Part shown: positions 1-11,576 of the stretch, piece by piece
How positions within the stretch are numbered: the first letter of the stretch is position 1
Layout: every line of letters starts with the position of its first letter
Assembly: GCA_963693085.1 (NCBI GenBank)
Contig: OY856410.1
Span: 1,396,158,363-1,396,222,362, forward strand
Reading direction: 5' to 3'
Length of the DNA: 64,000 nt
DNA from: Alisma plantago-aquatica
Taxonomy: Eukaryota > Streptophyta > Magnoliopsida > Alismatales > Alismataceae
Notes under the pieces: model-generated
Databases searched by the model: none
Told to the model about the DNA's origin: nothing
Seen by the model: only the letters and a program-made list of their open reading frames with translations
Position numbers and translations under genes: made by a program

Positions 1-595
1 CTTGGGACGTTTTAAATGCCTCATCTATTTGACCTTGATCAATGTCTAGATTATACTTCCCTTTTGGGAACATCTAGTCTAACTATTATATTCTTATTTG
101 TATCCTTAATTGCTTCTCTTTGACTTTAATAAAGCACATTTGCATATACTTTGCACACACTCAGTTTATGTTTATGTCCCTCCTATTGAATCTTGATTTC
201 TCTCTTTTTTGTTTGTTGTTTCCAAGCCACCCAGATATATGTATGTTAGAGAATGATGGTTCAAGTTGAACATGTACTAGATAGGAGGACTTTGAGGATA
301 GTTTGAGATGACCATGTTTGCCCATGTAAGTGTTTCTTTTATATAAGATAAGTTCATAGATTCTTTTCTATGTCTTACCACCATGATGGATGAGGGAAAA
401 TGTAATGTATTATTTTTGTGATAATGTAATAGTTGTGATTCATCCACTGCAATATAATCATGGCTATGGAATAACATTATCTTAAAAAAAGAAAAATACG
501 CCTATCCCAAAATACTTGTTAGTCTGTTTGGAATAGAGAGGTTTATTTCTCATTTAGGTAAGGAGTGAATTTCCTCTGGGGATGCTCTCCTTACA
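1..595 (+). mobile_element. 5' LTR (3' part only) of a non-autonomous LTR retrotransposon
   Basis: This is the end of a 5' LTR that starts before the window. It ends TTACA at 595, three bases before a tRNA-iMet primer binding site at 599. Its last 35 bases resemble the end of the minus-strand LTR that finishes at 7808 (shared pattern GGAG, TTTCCTCTGGGG / TTCCCTTTGGGC, CTCCTTA), so the two elements belong to related families. No coding capacity is seen. The left boundary cannot be determined here. Confidence 0.6.
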
Positions 596-598
596 AGA

Positions 599-610
599 TG
601 GTATCAGAGC
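599..610 (+). other. Primer binding site for initiator tRNA-Met
   Basis: The 12-base string TGGTATCAGAGC is the canonical complement of the 3' end of plant initiator tRNA-Met. It sits three bases after an LTR end. It fixes the plus-strand orientation of the element and the 5' LTR/interior boundary. Chromoviruses and Copia elements both use this primer. Confidence 0.8.
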
Positions 611-2736
611 ATTTGTAGTTAGTAAATCTGACTATTTCAGGTTATCTTGATTTCTTCTATACCTATGTGTTATGTAGGTAGTTAGATCATCTACAGTAGC
701 TATTGAGGGTTTTTACATTTAACTCATAGGATGTAATTAGTGTTTTAATCCCTAAATTACTTGGTCCCTATGGTTTCCTAGACCACTTCTATATTTTTGA
801 CTCAACCTATGTTGATTGTACGTACCCACACCTTCTCGTTAGTGGATAAAATTTACCTATGTATGAGCTGACACATTTAGTGAGTATATCATATATCTAA
901 ACATAAAGGAAAGCCATTTCAACCATTAAACTACCTTGGACATCCTTAACTAGGTTCAACATAGCTTCAACCATAACTCTACTCATAGGCTCCCTTCCAG
1001 TGCGACCTCAACTATGGTTGCCTCAAGAATGAGCATACTTAGATATTGAGCATTGTACAAAATAAAGTTCTAGGGAAATATACTGCCTTTTATTAAGCGA
1101 TAATCTAAACAAAATCTATTAGGTTTAGGCATGACATGCCTACAACATGGATTTTCTTTGATATAGTTTGTCCCAAAGCTCTCTACCTAGGTGTTTGGTA
1201 GGACTTGACATCACAATAACAATATTCCCCTCTCCCATGCTATGTAGAGAAGTTTTTTTTCATTATGTTATGCCTTTCTAGATGTTTGATTTCTAGAATC
1301 TCTAGGTGTAGTGAAGTAATTGCTATAGGTTGGATATGGTGGGAAGTGCTGTCTTGGTTCTCGTCTTGATTTTTGGTGCCAATTTTTGGATGTACAATGC
1401 AAGGTTTCCCTTGTTCAATTTATTTTTATTATTGAATATATGTACAAAAGGAAATGTTCTCTAGATTTATTGATGTTTTCATGAACCAAGTGAATTTTTT
1501 TATAATAGAGTAAATACTTTAAATAAGCACCCTTGTGACGGGTTAGATCAACCATGTAACCTATATCTAAGTGGAGTAATGGTGAGATGATGTCTTGGAA
1601 TTGTATACCTTAGTTCGCTTACCTCTTATTACATCTAATAATTAGCTAGGTTTTAGAATTGACCCTTTAAGGTGTTTATTCTCCTAACATGTAGTTTGTA
1701 TGATTATTATTTACTTTATGGATCCTTATACTTAAATATGGATAAGTAACTAGCTTATGTGTAACTTCCCCTATTAACATCAACTAGATATACCTATCAC
1801 CAATATATATAAATGAGTGAATTTTGATAAGTTTCCCATGTGATATAAGTTTTGCAAATTAATTCTAACTTATCCAAAATGGTGACCATAAGTGACGTAA
1901 GTTGGTAATAAGGTACAAACAATCTTGGAAAAGTATTAAAGTTCTAAAATTGAAGCCCCTTTATCCCCAACTTATATGAATACTAATGGTAGAATAAATC
2001 TCGGAACCATTACGAAAATTAGAAATGTTTCATCTAATATATGAATGTACTTGTCCTATGAGTTAATGAGAAACTAAAATGAAAAGAAATTTAAGTACAT
2101 TCTACATTGATTGCATGGACAAGTTAATTTAATAAGTTACATACAATACACTGTAGTACTCAAATATGAATACGAATTGTGACCTAATCTTACACCTTAA
2201 CCTAGTCTGCCCAATTGAATATATGTAGCAACTTGGTCATTATAAACAATATGTTTAGTTCACCATGGTAAAATATGTATCGGGAAATACTCAACATCAG
2301 AGATAACCCTAATACTGAAAACCAAATGAAAACTTCTACACTTATCAAATTCTTCAAGTACATTCACACCTAATCTTTTAGAAAAAAAGAATGATAATCC
2401 CATAGAGAATCTAACTATAGAAATAGTTTTCTCATGTTTATATAATGGAAGATAAGAGGCTTTAGTAAACCATATCGATCACATGCATGGAATTCTAATA
2501 CTGAAGGAAACCTTATGGGTGTAATATTGATAAAAATGATGGAATTATCATCACAAAATATGAAACCCTAATAAGAAAAACTATGTTACAAGAACCCTAG
2601 GTTTTGGTTTGATTCTCTCAACACTATTTTTCGTGTCAGAAAAATGTGGATACATGATTCTTAGACTAACTTGGTTAACAAGAGACACAATATACTAGCT
2701 TTTGGTTGCTTGGATTCAGGGGAACAAATCATATTT
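611..2736 (+). mobile_element. Non-coding interior of a plus-strand LTR element
   Basis: This is about 2.1 kb between primer site and polypurine tract. I find no gag, protease, RT or integrase motif in any frame, only short random ORFs. It shares the phrase GACTATTTCA shortly after the primer site with the interior of the minus-strand element at 6885-7792. It is best read as the interior of a non-autonomous (LARD-type) element that would need another element's proteins. Confidence 0.55.
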
Positions 2737-2747
2737 AAGGGGTGGAA
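2737..2747 (+). other. Polypurine tract
   Basis: AAGGGGTGGAA lies immediately before the LTR start (TGTAACATACCC at 2751). The minus-strand relative at 6870-6884 has the same arrangement, GGGGTGG followed by five bases and then TGTAACATACC. Confidence 0.65.
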
Positions 2748-2750
2748 TGT

Positions 2751-3830
2751 TGTAACATACCCAACTCTAGGTATCCTTCCTAATCCTCCCGCCCCCTACC
2801 TTATGCATTTTTAATAATTGTTTCTCTCAATATCCTTTTTCCTGACTTGGAGTATACTAGGATGTTTAGAAATCTATAAACATGTTATTTTCACTAATAG
2901 TTAACTTATTTGAGGCTTAGGTGTAATTAAATGAGATACTATTATAATTGGGGATTAATTTTTTTAAATTTACCACCATTTTACATTTTATTTTAATTTT
3001 GTATCTATAGAATTTTTGTATAAGTAGACGAGAGAATGAAAGTGTCAAAAATGAAATTTGGGAATGATCAAGTAACTCCAGGATAATTGATAATTCAAAA
3101 TATGACCACACATACTAATTATGAAAATTAATTTATCTCTCTCTTCATTTTCAAAATACTATATATGTAACTCAATTTTTGTACCCTCATATAAATTAAT
3201 CTATAAATTTGAGTGCCAATAAGTTGGAAGTGCTTAATAATAAGTGGAAAGAAAGAAACTATTACCATATTGTTTATGATATTACCTTTTATAAACTTAC
3301 TTCTATCCTCCTCATATATTCGACAAACAAATCTAGTTTACATATAAACTCTTATTATACATTTATTTTTAAATGTATGCAATGAATATAATGAAATGCT
3401 AGTACCATGGCAAGTACATCACTAAAGTAACTCATGGATAACCAATATTTTTAAATGAAAATTACAAAGGATATATTTACCTTTGGCTATATTTTGGCAT
3501 AATAAGACAACTAGTACAATATTCTATGAGAAACTTCCCTCGAGAGTAAAAAATGTCAAATTGAATACAAAAACCCTAACTTGGTAACTTAATATACAAT
3601 ATAATGTTGGCATTCAAATATGTCTAAAAGGGATTAAAAGTCATTAGATGACCCAAAAAAATTACTTAATCTAGAAAATAATATTATTTTCAGTTTCTAC
3701 ATACTTTTGACTAGATGAGGTGTTGACTTCATGGTAATTGGATAGTCACAACAAGCACAACTATTTAAAATATAATATAGTAAGTAAAGCGTCAACAGTA
3801 TAATTAAGAAGGTATCAATAGTTGAATATG
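2751..3830 (+). mobile_element. 3' LTR of the plus-strand non-autonomous element (start clear, end not)
   Basis: The LTR begins TGTAACATACCCAACTCTAG right after the polypurine tract. The start resembles the minus-strand LTR start at 6864 (TGTAACATACCAAAATCTAG). The sequence is AT-rich and non-coding. The 3' end that should match positions 1-595 was not found before 6180, so the LTR is probably truncated or rearranged. The right limit given here is a rough composition change, not an observed junction. Confidence 0.5.
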
Positions 3831-5255
3831 ATTCCCCCCAAAGGTCTCGTGTCACTCTAATTTATTGGGACCCTAGTTGTTGAGGGCTCATTGGGAGCCA
3901 CTGGATCCGAATTTGGGCCATGGGAGGTTGTCTCCTTCCTCCATCCAGGTGTCTGACCAATGCACATAGAAGACATATATTTTTATGAGCCACTCTTTCT
4001 CTCTCTCTCTCGACTCTCTTTCCTCATCTTATTCTCCACTATTTCCATGATCCCATTCCAAGTTGTTAAATGCTAATGTTAACTATGTTTGATATAATTT
4101 AAGTCATTCCCCTTAGGTGATGGGCAACGATGAATTGCATCATTTATTCTAACTATCTTGCCCTGCATGACCTTGATGAGTCCACAAACACTCCATGGGG
4201 TTTGTTGTGTCTCCTAGTTCTTTGAAAGACCTAGACTACTTTAGTTTGCTAGGGAATATTGTCTAGATGGTTGGAACCTCATCAAAGCACCCATGAGTTT
4301 TAGGCGAGTTGTAAAATATCGGCTATGGAAGGTTTGCTCTTATGCTTTTTATGGTCATGGCTATTTGTTATGGGTTTCTTCCCCTCCGTTTCTACATGTT
4401 TACTTGTCTCAGAGGGGCCAGTGAAATCTAGATGCCATCTACTTTGTTTTCCCAACTCTTTTGTCCAAACATATGTATTGAATTCAGTCTAGTAGCTCAA
4501 AATTCCCTTATTGAGGGTGCAAATCTAGTGCAATTCATCATTCTTTGGGTTGCGGAGATGTAGTTCTCATTTTCTTTCCTCCTTGTCTGTCTTCATACCT
4601 ACCTTGTGAGCTTCTTCCAAAGTTGCATCTGTCTATTTTTCTTAAGGGTGTTAAGTCTGTTGATTTCACTTTGGTCTTGTTTTCAAGGATCTAAGGCGGT
4701 CATTCCCTTTATATCGTATGGGTTTTTTTATCACACAGTTTACTGATGCGCCGTTAAACGTCGTATGGTTATACTGCTAGAGTCAGAGGTATTTGTCCTT
4801 TAGATAGAGTTTTTTACATATAATTTAATCAATTCATAACAAATAAACTACAAGTAAGAAAAATAAAAGAATCTATGTATTGAAATTAGAATAATAAGGC
4901 CCACCAACTGGTCTAGGTTTTACAACCTAATTCAACAATATTCAAAAGGTTATTTTGATGGTTTTTACTAGCTAATGAGATACTAAGTCTAGTTCTTATA
5001 TATGTGAGCCTAGGTACATTGGTACCTTGATGTGGGCCTAGGGTTTGACCCTAGACTTTTAGGACTGAATATGAGGTATGTGTGTCTACTCTCTTTATTT
5101 GGGCATTATTACAACTAAAATTATGAATTTCCCATATGATGCATCTACTTTTAGTATGATCATCCTTTGTTTGACTCTAATGGTACATTGACAGGCCTTT
5201 CCTTGTAGTATTATTTCCCATACTTGTTACTTAGATCAAAGGAAAATAATAGATC
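3831..5255. other. Unassigned non-coding DNA
   Basis: Mixed-composition DNA with CT-rich runs (for example a CTCTCTCTCTCT stretch near 4003-4012). I see no gene, TSD or LTR terminus. It may be the rest of the LTR that begins at 2751, since CT-rich leader-like sequence is common inside such LTRs, but that is inference. Confidence 0.3.
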
Positions 5256-5615
5256 TTGGAACATACGGGCACCCAAGTATTATATGGCCCCGGTACTATT
5301 ACCATCTCTCCTGCAAACATGTCGGCAGCCAAGTATTTCACGGAACTTCAATCTGTATTAGTGGCTTTGCCAGTCATTGGATATGACGCTATTCAAACAA
5401 ATAAATTTGCATCGTTGATCCTAAAGACTAAGCAGAGAGGACTAACCATCTGTCTAACTTTGAGGAAGCATGTACAATTGGTTTTCGGGCGGGACAGAGA
5501 TGACTCCCTTCAGACATTGGGAAAGGACAACTATTTTCAGCCTTTCATAGAAGGACGCGACTACATGCGATGTCCAAGGACAAGGATGTCTACGTGCTCT
5601 CAGAGAAGTGCGTGA
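5256..5615 (+). CDS. Unrecognised ORF of moderate GC, possible gene fragment
   Basis: An uninterrupted frame of about 119 codons lies in a patch of visibly higher GC than its surroundings (about 5250-5720). An internal ATG at 5318 (residues MSAAKYFTELQSVLVALPVI) would give a 99-residue product. The frame ends at 5615. I recognise no domain, signal peptide or membrane segment with confidence, although there is a short hydrophobic stretch near the Met. No splice sites, promoter or neighbouring exons were identified, and it lies between LTR fragments. It could be a captured host-gene fragment, part of an unknown element, or a chance ORF. No function is proposed. Confidence 0.25.
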   Translation: MEHTGTQVLYGPGTITISPANMSAAKYFTELQSVLVALPVIGYDAIQTNKFASLILKTKQRGLTICLTLRKHVQLVFGRDRDDSLQTLGKDNYFQPFIEGRDYMRCPRTRMSTCSQRSA

Positions 5616-6179
5616 GCACCGACAGCCGAGCATCGAGTAGGGATGAATAACTCTAGGAGAATGAACTGCTATGGGGCCGAGACGGTCTCTTTGAGAAATA
5701 GAAGGGTGGATAGTCAGTATCAAATACCCTATGAATAAGATCCAGTTATCTGGCTACTTTTCCAACTATCAGCCGGTCTACTTCCCTGTGCGGTGTGAAA
5801 ACACCTTAAAAACACAGTTCATCCCTGAAAATCTCGATCTCATATCAAATCCCTAGCAATTAACCCGATTCTTCTTCCTTTCAACTCGAAAACCCTAAAA
5901 ATGAGGGATTATGAAGAAAGAGTGAGAAAAGGGGAAGTTTTAATACCATTTTGGATCAAATCATAGGAGGGATGGAATCTTGACATGTGAGAGAAGATTC
6001 ACCATGAAAATATATCTAAAGAAGCTAAACTTACATGATTTCATCATTCCTCAGACCGCAAAACCCTAGGTCAGCATCTCCATCACTTTCTCCTCTCAAA
6101 CCCTAACTCTCCCTCTCTCTCTAGGATTTCATTTCTCTAGATTGAATCACTAATTATGAGAGCCCCTTGTATGTTAGGT
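5616..6179. other. Unassigned DNA between ORF and LTR fragment
   Basis: It contains CT-rich and CCCTAA-containing phrases (AACCCTAAAAATGAGGG near 5889; CCCTAACTCTCCCTCTCTCT near 6100), as often found in leaders of plant genes or LTRs. No complete ORF or terminus is visible. Homology to the LTR copy at 7808-11576 begins only at about 6180. Confidence 0.3.
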
Positions 6180-6864
6180 TGACTCACCCAAATACTATTT
6201 TAATGTGTAGATTATGAATCTAAGATTATTTTCACTTTTTAAGTCATTAAATGATTTATCTCATATTTTGAAGGAAAATCACTAAATAAAATTGATATAA
6301 TTATTATTATCCCAAATTTGTGAAACTTGGCCTCCAAGTCATATCATATCCAAAGAAAACGAATCTTAAGTTATTCTTATCCAAATAATCTTCCTTTTAT
6401 CAATTTTAACCCATTATTCATTATTACCATTATTTATCATATTAAATAATTCATTATCACATTATCTTTTAGGGAGTTATTATTTATTTCTTTTTTTCAT
6501 TTCTTGTTCCAAAAAACGATAGAAAATTCCAAATCAATATTATTTTATCATTATTATTATCATTCTTCTAATTGTGTCGCATATCTACAAATTACAACCA
6601 AAAGAATTATATATTATATTTATCATTTATCTCATGTGACATGTTTTATGTATCAATTATTGGTCTTATGATTAATATGAGGGTATTATGTCATTTGTTT
6701 CGTGTATATATGTTAGGGTGACTATTCACACATTACATATTATGGTTACCATTAACTACCATTAGGTATATCCTCAACCCTATTTAACTAAGCGTATAAA
6801 AAACTAAGGTCTCTAACCTCTTTACCTTGGAATAAGATAAGATTCTAGATTTTGGTATGTTACA
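6180..6864 (-). mobile_element. Truncated 3' LTR of a LARD-like minus-strand element
   Basis: Read on the minus strand the LTR begins TGTAACATACCAAAATCTAG at 6864. About 685 bp align by eye with 10890-11576, the U3 start of the 5' LTR (shared phrases such as CTCATATTTTGAAG, ATAATTATTATTAT, CATATCATATCCAAAGAAAA). Left of 6180 the two copies stop matching, so this LTR lost most of its length by deletion or replacement. Confidence 0.75.
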
Positions 6865-6869
6865 GGATA

Positions 6870-6884
6870 CCACCCCTTAAAGAG
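6870..6884 (-). other. Polypurine tract of the minus-strand element
   Basis: The minus strand reads CTCTTTAAGGGGTGG, five bases before the 3' LTR start at 6864. It matches the polypurine tract of the related plus-strand element at 2737. Confidence 0.65.
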
Positions 6885-7479
6885 ATTTCATCCTTAAAAT
6901 CTAAATATAAACTAATTACCACCCCTTAAAAGATTCAACCTAACAAGTCAAACTAAGTATCACCAAGGTGTTATGGTCATTTTGCATCTTTTAATTATGA
7001 ATAATTTAGGGGTTTAAGTTGTACATGTATCCAACTAAAAAGTCATAACCAAATAGGGTTGAGCTTTAGGTACTTGTGTCTCTAACCTAACAACCCTAAG
7101 GTTCACATAATAGCCAAAGGTCAAAGAGGATAGGTCATCTACACCTTTATATTATTCCTAGTCACCTCTTCATAGAAAAATCTACGGTTAAGATTCTACT
7201 TTAACTAATTCTAGGGTTTCTCTAACTTGGCTTCATAAATATCTTCATTGCAACTTTATTCAAGAAAACATCAACAAAATTCATAAAATGATATTTATAT
7301 ATATAATATTATAAGAAAAATAATTTGAAGCAAAAACATTTCTGATAGAAAATTGAAATTAGGGCCCAAAATCATAGCAAGAACCAAGTCAAAATATTTC
7401 CATAATATGATATCCTTATCCTACTAGTACCTCATCCTCAAGTCAAACCTTGTAGCATCCATATATATATATATATTAC

Positions 7480-7525
<46 letters not shown>

Positions 7526-7792
7526 CATATATATAAATATATAAATATATATATATATATATATACATATGTTAACATTAACCTATATGGTGGGGGTAAG
7601 GTCACCTAAAACCTCATTACATTAGGGTTTACTAATCATGATTCTAATGTGAAACTTATATTATCCTTTCATCATCTTAAGAATAACATACATCAATTCA
7701 AGGGTGAACATCTCACCTAGAAGGCAACTATGCAAGGTAAGGTTTCTAATTAGGGAGAAAATTTTGAAATAGTCAGTTTCTGACTACCATGG
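6885..7792 (-). mobile_element. Short non-coding interior of the LARD-like element
   Basis: Only about 0.9 kb separates the polypurine tract from the primer binding site. No retroelement protein motif is present in any frame. It holds a long TA-rich microsatellite (7459-7568). With LTRs of 3.77 kb, LTR sequence greatly outweighs the interior, and the element cannot have encoded its own enzymes. Confidence 0.7.
7459..7568. repeat. TA-rich microsatellite
   Basis: Runs of (TA)n are interrupted by a repeated phrase ATTACATATATATAAATATA. It lies inside the LARD-like element interior. Confidence 0.9.
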
Positions 7793-7804
7793 ACTCTGAT
7801 ACCA
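7793..7804 (-). other. Primer binding site for initiator tRNA-Met (minus strand)
   Basis: The minus strand reads TGGTATCAGAGT, one mismatch from the canonical tRNA-iMet complement. It is three bases from the LTR end at 7808, the same spacing as at 595/599. Confidence 0.75.
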
Positions 7805-7807
7805 TAC

Positions 7808-10800
7808 TATAAGGAGTGGGGCCCAAAGGGAATCTCCTCCCTACTAAAATTTAAGGAATACAACATCCATTACAAACACACTCAAAAGGTATAATGGAAG
7901 ATGTGTAAAATTTTCAAATTTTACATGATGGTATACAAAAGACCAAAGTAAAGTAGCAGAATAAAAGTTTCATGACTATAATCAATTTTTACAAAAGTAC
8001 ATCATCATATCCCATATAGAATTTTCATGTATATTACATCATAAGGATCTAGTAGAGGGAAATATAAACCATCACAAGTTTGTCTCTAAGAATCAACTCC
8101 TTAAGCTAGGTCCATGTTGAATGCCATGTTCTCCTTCACCTATACGTGGGATTGGAAGCATACCCCAACAAGAAGAGAAAAATAGATGACATCAACAAAA
8201 AAGATGGTATGTGCATACTAAAATAGAATTGAGCAATATATGGAATAAAAGGACATCAAGTAAAGAATGTTTCCATAGAAGAGAAAAGAACCACCCAAAC
8301 GGGTATAAATAGAAAATGAATTGCAATCATATGATAACAAAAGGATATTTTCCATTAATAAAATGATAAAGTTGTGCCACACTAACACATAAAAATAATT
8401 AGGGCACAAAACCCTTCAGTAATAACTTCAACCTACATGCATGTGAGATAAGCATAGCACTAGAACTACATAAATAACAAAGGCGGCCAAGCCTCACAAA
8501 CTTGATACTTGATAGAGAATGGCATACTGCTAGACTCCCAATATATAGAAAGGTGGGCCAATCCTCAGAAACTTGAAACTCGGGTATGGGGCATACAACC
8601 TCCATCCCAAAAATAATACAAAAACCAATATAATTACACTACTCTAGAGCTATTGAATCACATAATATGCTTAATATAGAGGCAAGTATAAAGTTTAGTC
8701 AGAATAAACAAAATTGACATCATATTAATGGACTATATAAAAACCACCATAAAAGTGGGCAAAAAGAGCATGTATCACCAAGTAAAGTTCCACCATGAGA
8801 CAATATACAGGATAGAGTCCAAAAGAATGTCCATCACAACATCTTGATCACAAGATCATAAATAAATAAGGTATTCCACAAGAAATATGTTCTCAAAAGA
8901 GAAAGGAATATTGTGTTGGTTGGTTGTCCATAGGACCAAGAGAAAGAAGAAAATAGGTGAATTGCTCAAAAAGATTAACACGGGATGCAAACATACCTTA
9001 AATCAGAACCCTAGAAACACTCTTCACCAATCTAGTTGTTTCCAAGATCACTTTTGTCTAATTACAAATTATTCACATGCATTAGGATTTTATATTGTGT
9101 AAAGAAACCCTAAATCTAGACCTCTTTGGAAAACCTCAGATTTTGACTCTAAAAATCTTATATATCGACTTATGAGGTTCTCTAGATCAATAAAATACAT
9201 TATTATGTTAATTTTGGAGTATGACAAAGTTACAATTTAGATGAATTTTATGCATATATTTCATTTCCCAAAAATCATCCTTCAAAAAACATGGAAATCA
9301 GACACTGAAACCATTTTTATTAGATAGAGCACATTTTTTTTCATTCCAAAACATATTTATCTATAATTATTGGAGATTCCAATAAAAAGAATTAGTTTTT
9401 GCAAGATTTACTTTATTTACTAATTTATTTATGAAATTAAATTGCAAGAAACCAATTTGCCCTTGAATTAAAAATCAAAATTTTATACTATGAAAGGGTA
9501 TAAATGTACTATTTTTGATGGCATGACAAATGACAAAAATTGAATTAAAATGTGGCAATTTATAAAAATACACATAATGAGAAAAAGAAAATGAAAGAGA
9601 ATCAAGCTTCAAAAAGGGGGAAATACAAGGGTTCATCCCCTTCCCCGCTACACACGTGATGGTCGGCTGGGCAAGGAGAAGCTTGTCCAAGAGGTTGGGG
9701 AAAATTTTGCTCTTCGCTCATTCATAAAACTAATTAGCCGATTATGATGAACAAGTGCCAAAGTTATTTACCTGAGGTCCAATTATGCTCTGAAGAACCA
9801 AGGCATTGGGGAGAGGTTCTGCAAATTCAAACTGAGAACCACATTCAGCGGTGGATGAAATGATGATGCAAGGAGAAATTAAAAATAGAGGAGAGTTTTT
9901 GGGTGTGCATTTAATTTGAGGGTGGGGTCCTATTTATATAAATTTGAGTTTCAAGAGTTTGCAAGAAGTTGCTTCCCAAGACTTGAGGAATAAGTTTAGG
10001 CGTTTTTATAATTCTCCATTATAGGTCTCAATTAGGGGATGAATGCAAAATTTAATTTCCAATCCAATACAACTAATTTCATAAAGTTTCATTGAGAAAC
10101 AAGAGATTTATGTCCAAAATATTAGACCTTAATCTATGGTTATTGTGCATGCGGACTACGATAAATGTCATCTAATACAACTTTCCAACTTTGTTCTTTT
10201 AATGCATTTAGTGCACAAAACTTTCTATAATTATTTAAGAGTGCAAGCGAAGTCTAAATAAATTGAAATTTGGCATGTTAGCTAATTTTGGGATGAGAAA
10301 TATGATTTTATTGTTATTCTATTTTTTAAGACTTTGAATATTTTATTTGATATTTTTAAATATTATCACTTATTTTATCCCTTTAATAAGTTAGAGGCAT
10401 CTAGAAACTTTGTAAAAATATGAAACTTGTCCTATAGTCAATACTAAATGTGAGAAACACATTTTTTCCATTAATTAAATTTTTTCCACATATTGGTTAA
10501 TATTTTGTTCTTTAAATTATATTCTCTCTCCTAAATTAACTAAAATATTTATGATTGTTTAAATTAGTTGAAAATTTACCTATAGGATAATTTTGGCATC
10601 TAGATTTCGAATTTGATATTTCTTTTCTCTTTTGGAGTCATTTAATAATTTATTTAATATATTTGACTCTTATTCTTATTTTCTTTCCCAGTTGAAATCA
10701 AAATAATTATTATCATGCAAATAATGTGAAAATTCATCCTTAAGAAAACTAAAACATATGAAACAAGTTTTGGCCATTAACTTTATCTCTTAGTGTTATT

Positions 10801-11576
10801 TAATATATAATTTAATATTTTGGACTTTTACGTATTGTCTCTCTCCTAATCTACATGTGTATATTAAATATTATCCAAATTACATAAAAATTCACCCAAA
10901 GACTATCTTTAATGTGTATATAACGAATCTAAGATTATTTTCCTATTTTTAGGTAATTAAATTATTTATCTCATATTTTGAAGAAAAATCACTAAATAAA
11001 ATTGGTATAATTATTATTATACCAAATTTGTAAAACTTGACCTCCAAGCCATATCATATCCAAAGAAAACCGATCTTATATTATTCTTATCCAATTATTC
11101 TTGCTTTTATAAATTTTATCCCATTATTCATTATTACCACTATTTCTTGTATTAAATAATTCAATTCCACACTATCTTGCTTAGGTAGTTATCATTTATT
11201 TCTTTTTGTCATTTCTTGTTCCAAAAAACATAGAAAATTCTTCATTAATATTATTTTATCATTATTATTATCATTCTTCCAATTTTGTCCCATATCTACA
11301 CATTATAACCAAAAGGATTATATGTTATATTTAACATTTATCTCATGTGACATATTTTATGTATCCATTATTGGTCTTATGATAATATGAGGGTACTATG
11401 TCATATTTATTTTCATACATATATGTTAGGGTGATTTGTCCACACATTACATATTATGGTTACCATTAACTACCATTAGGTATATCCTCAACCTTGTTTG
11501 ACTAAGCGCAAAGAGATAAGGTCTCTAACCTCTTAACCTTGGAATAAGATAAGGTTCTAGATTTTTGTAAGTTACA
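7808..11576 (-). mobile_element. 5' LTR (3769 bp) of the LARD-like element
   Basis: On the minus strand the LTR starts TGTAACTTACAAAAATCTAG at 11576 and ends CCTTATA at 7808, next to the primer site. The terminal TG/CA is partly eroded (TATA at the left edge). The start is homologous to the LTR fragment ending at 6864. A good TATA box (TATATAAATAGG, minus strand, 9929-9940) marks the U3/R region. Short ORFs inside it look random. The flank at 11577-11581 is GTTTG, but no matching target duplication can be tested because the other LTR is truncated. Confidence 0.75.
9929..9940 (-). promoter_or_regulatory. TATA box in the LARD-like 5' LTR
   Basis: The minus strand reads TATATAAATAGG, a strong plant core-promoter match, followed downstream by a C-rich, CT-containing leader. 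It lies 1.64 kb into the LTR. Confidence 0.55.

Noticed and set aside
599..610. TGGTATCAGAGC as part of a tRNA gene
   Set aside because: The surrounding bases form no cloverleaf; its position next to an LTR end identifies a primer binding site.
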